Shown here piece by piece: positions 5,733 to 6,454 of a stretch of DNA of 6,454 nucleotides (position 1 is its first letter; each line of letters begins with the position of its first letter). The DNA is from Actinomycetes bacterium (GTDB lineage Bacteria; Actinomycetota; Acidimicrobiia; Acidimicrobiales; Microtrichaceae). The position numbers and the translations under genes were made by a program. The DNA is taken from contig JAEZAI010000546.1 of assembly GCA_023427825.1 (NCBI GenBank), forward strand, positions 1 to 6,454, written 5' to 3'. The notes under the pieces were generated by a model that was given only the letters and a program-made list of their open reading frames with translations, searched no databases and had not been told where the DNA came from.

Positions 5733-6245
5733 ATGAGAACGGCCCGGTTGTTCCTCGCCGTGTGGCCGCCCGTCGAAGTGGTCGAGGAGCTCATGACGCT
5801 GCGGCGCAAGGACCGGCGGGGCATCCGGTTCGTGCCGCCCGACAGTTGGCACGTGACCCTGCGGTTCTTCGGCGACGCCGTCATCGAGGACATCGAGGAC
5901 GCGCTGGACGACGTGGAGCTGCCTGCGGCGGTGGCACGGCTCGGACCCGCGGTCGATGTGCTGGGCGAGCGGGTCCTGGTGGTACCCGTCGTCGGTCTGG
6001 AGGAGCTGGCCGCCACCGTCACCGCGGCCACCCGCAACATCGGCGAGCCGCCCCCGCGCCGCTCGTTCCACGGCCACCTGACGATCGCCCGGATCAAGCG
6101 CGACGCGCGCATGCCGCCGGCGCTCGGAGCGATGGTCGACGGGACGTTCGACGTGGACGAGCTGACGCTGGTCCGCAGCCGGCTCGACCCCGACGGGGCT
6201 CGCTACGACACCGTGGCGACGTGGCCGGTGCCGTCGGGGCCCTGA
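5733..6245 (+). CDS. thpR: RNA 2',3'-cyclic phosphodiesterase (2'-5' RNA ligase family)
   Basis: A 170-residue member of the 2H phosphoesterase superfamily, close to the usual ThpR length of about 175-190. Both catalytic HxT motifs are present: HVTL at H40/T42 and HLTI at H115/T117, in the expected contexts RFVPPDSWHVTLRFFGD and RSFHGHLTIARIK. The N-terminal RLFLAVWPP and the C-terminal DELTLVRSRLDPDGARYDTVATWPV are typical strands of the two-lobed fold. Family members open 2',3'-cyclic phosphates at RNA ends to 2'-phosphates and can join tRNA halves by 2'-5' linkage in reverse; the physiological role in bacteria is unclear. The protein is cytoplasmic. ATG 5733 is the first start matching the family N-terminus; an in-frame TTG at 5721 is less likely. 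It is divergent from the questin oxidase-family gene, whose operator lies about 70 bases upstream, and its stop lies 15 bases from that of a convergent permease gene. Confidence 0.93.
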   Translation: MRTARLFLAVWPPVEVVEELMTLRRKDRRGIRFVPPDSWHVTLRFFGDAVIEDIEDALDDVELPAAVARLGPAVDVLGERVLVVPVVGLEELAATVTAATRNIGEPPPRRSFHGHLTIARIKRDARMPPALGAMVDGTFDVDELTLVRSRLDPDGARYDTVATWPVPSGP

Positions 6246-6260
6246 GCCCGATGGCTGCCG

Positions 6261-6454
6261 CTACGAGACCGCCGTCGTGAGCAGGAGCGCCGCCGTGCCG
6301 GCCACGAAGGCCACGAGCGCGACCGGCACGACGGTCGTCGCGTAGCGCCGGAGGTCGATCGGCACGCCCTCGGAGCGCAGCACCCGCCACCACAGGATCG
6401 TGGCCAGCGTGCCCCACGGCAGCAGGAGCGACCCGGCGTTGACGCCCCACAGCC
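6261..6454 (-). CDS. C-terminal fragment of a membrane permease, ArsB/NhaD/SLC13-like
   Basis: Partial: only the last 63 residues and the TAG stop are inside the window; the N-terminal part lies beyond the right edge. The fragment reads GVNAGSLLLPWGTLATILWW, a charged loop VLRSEGVPIDLRRY, then a hydrophobic stretch of about 25 residues (VVPVALVAFVAGTAALLLTTAV) that must be the last membrane helix. The pattern of GxNxG, a G(S/T)LATILW helix start and a short basic loop before a final helix resembles the C-terminal end of ArsB-type arsenite or NhaD/SLC13-type anion transporters, where the equivalent segment usually reads like GPNLTVTGSLATILW. A role as an ion or organic acid permease follows from the family, but the substrate cannot be told from this piece. 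It runs tail to tail with thpR, 15 bases apart. Membrane nature is clear; the family is a moderate call. Confidence 0.7.
   Translation of the reverse strand, partial: LWGVNAGSLLLPWGTLATILWWRVLRSEGVPIDLRRYATTVVPVALVAFVAGTAALLLTTAVS

Noticed and set aside
5186..6112. 308-codon minus-strand frame across the questin oxidase-family promoter and thpR
   Set aside because: It crosses an intergenic promoter region and reads antisense to the intact thpR; no family motifs.

Overview
This window is a very GC-rich, gene-dense piece of chromosome. Third codon positions are almost always G or C, GTG is probably used as a start, and most genes lack a Shine-Dalgarno sequence. The protein types (mycobacterial-type ATP-dependent DNA ligase, actinobacterial-style pirin, ThpR with two HxTx motifs) point to a high-GC actinobacterium. 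The class cannot be fixed from this sequence; Acidimicrobiia-like is only a guess. No tRNA, rRNA, CRISPR array, insertion sequence or phage gene was seen.

Layout from left to right. (1) A pirin-family cupin on the minus strand loses its C-terminus at the left edge. (2) Across a 106-base divergent intergenic region lies a complete stand-alone ATP-dependent DNA ligase of the LigB type. (3) A short cytoplasmic family-1 glycoside hydrolase follows within about 20 bases on the same strand. (4) After 73 bases comes a zinc-free medium-chain NADPH:quinone-oxidoreductase-like protein, which has the only good ribosome binding site in the window. (5) Convergent to it, with a perfect hairpin between, is a minus-strand gene of the questin oxidase (AflY/DUF4243) family. 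(6) Divergent from that is thpR, an RNA 2',3'-cyclic phosphodiesterase. (7) At the right edge, tail to tail with thpR, is the C-terminal end of a membrane permease resembling the ArsB/NhaD/SLC13 group.

The most notable signal is the promoter of the questin oxidase-family gene. It has TTGACC and TACGGT boxes separated by 19 bases. Inside that spacer sits an imperfect dyad (TCAAG, 4 bases, CTTGA) built like the SoxR box. The -10 box ends 6 bases before the ATG, so the mRNA is predicted to be leaderless. MerR-family activators such as SoxR act on exactly this overlong-spacer design. The target belongs to a family known for opening anthraquinone rings, and a quinone-oxidoreductase-like gene converges on it. 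A redox- or quinone-responsive detoxification pair is therefore a reasonable hypothesis, not a demonstrated system.

At four other starts (pirin, ligase, glycosidase, thpR) a -10-like hexamer ending in T also lies exactly 6 bases before the chosen start codon, which suggests leaderless transcription is common here. Otherwise the genes look like ordinary housekeeping or accessory metabolism, with no sign of a defence or mobile system.
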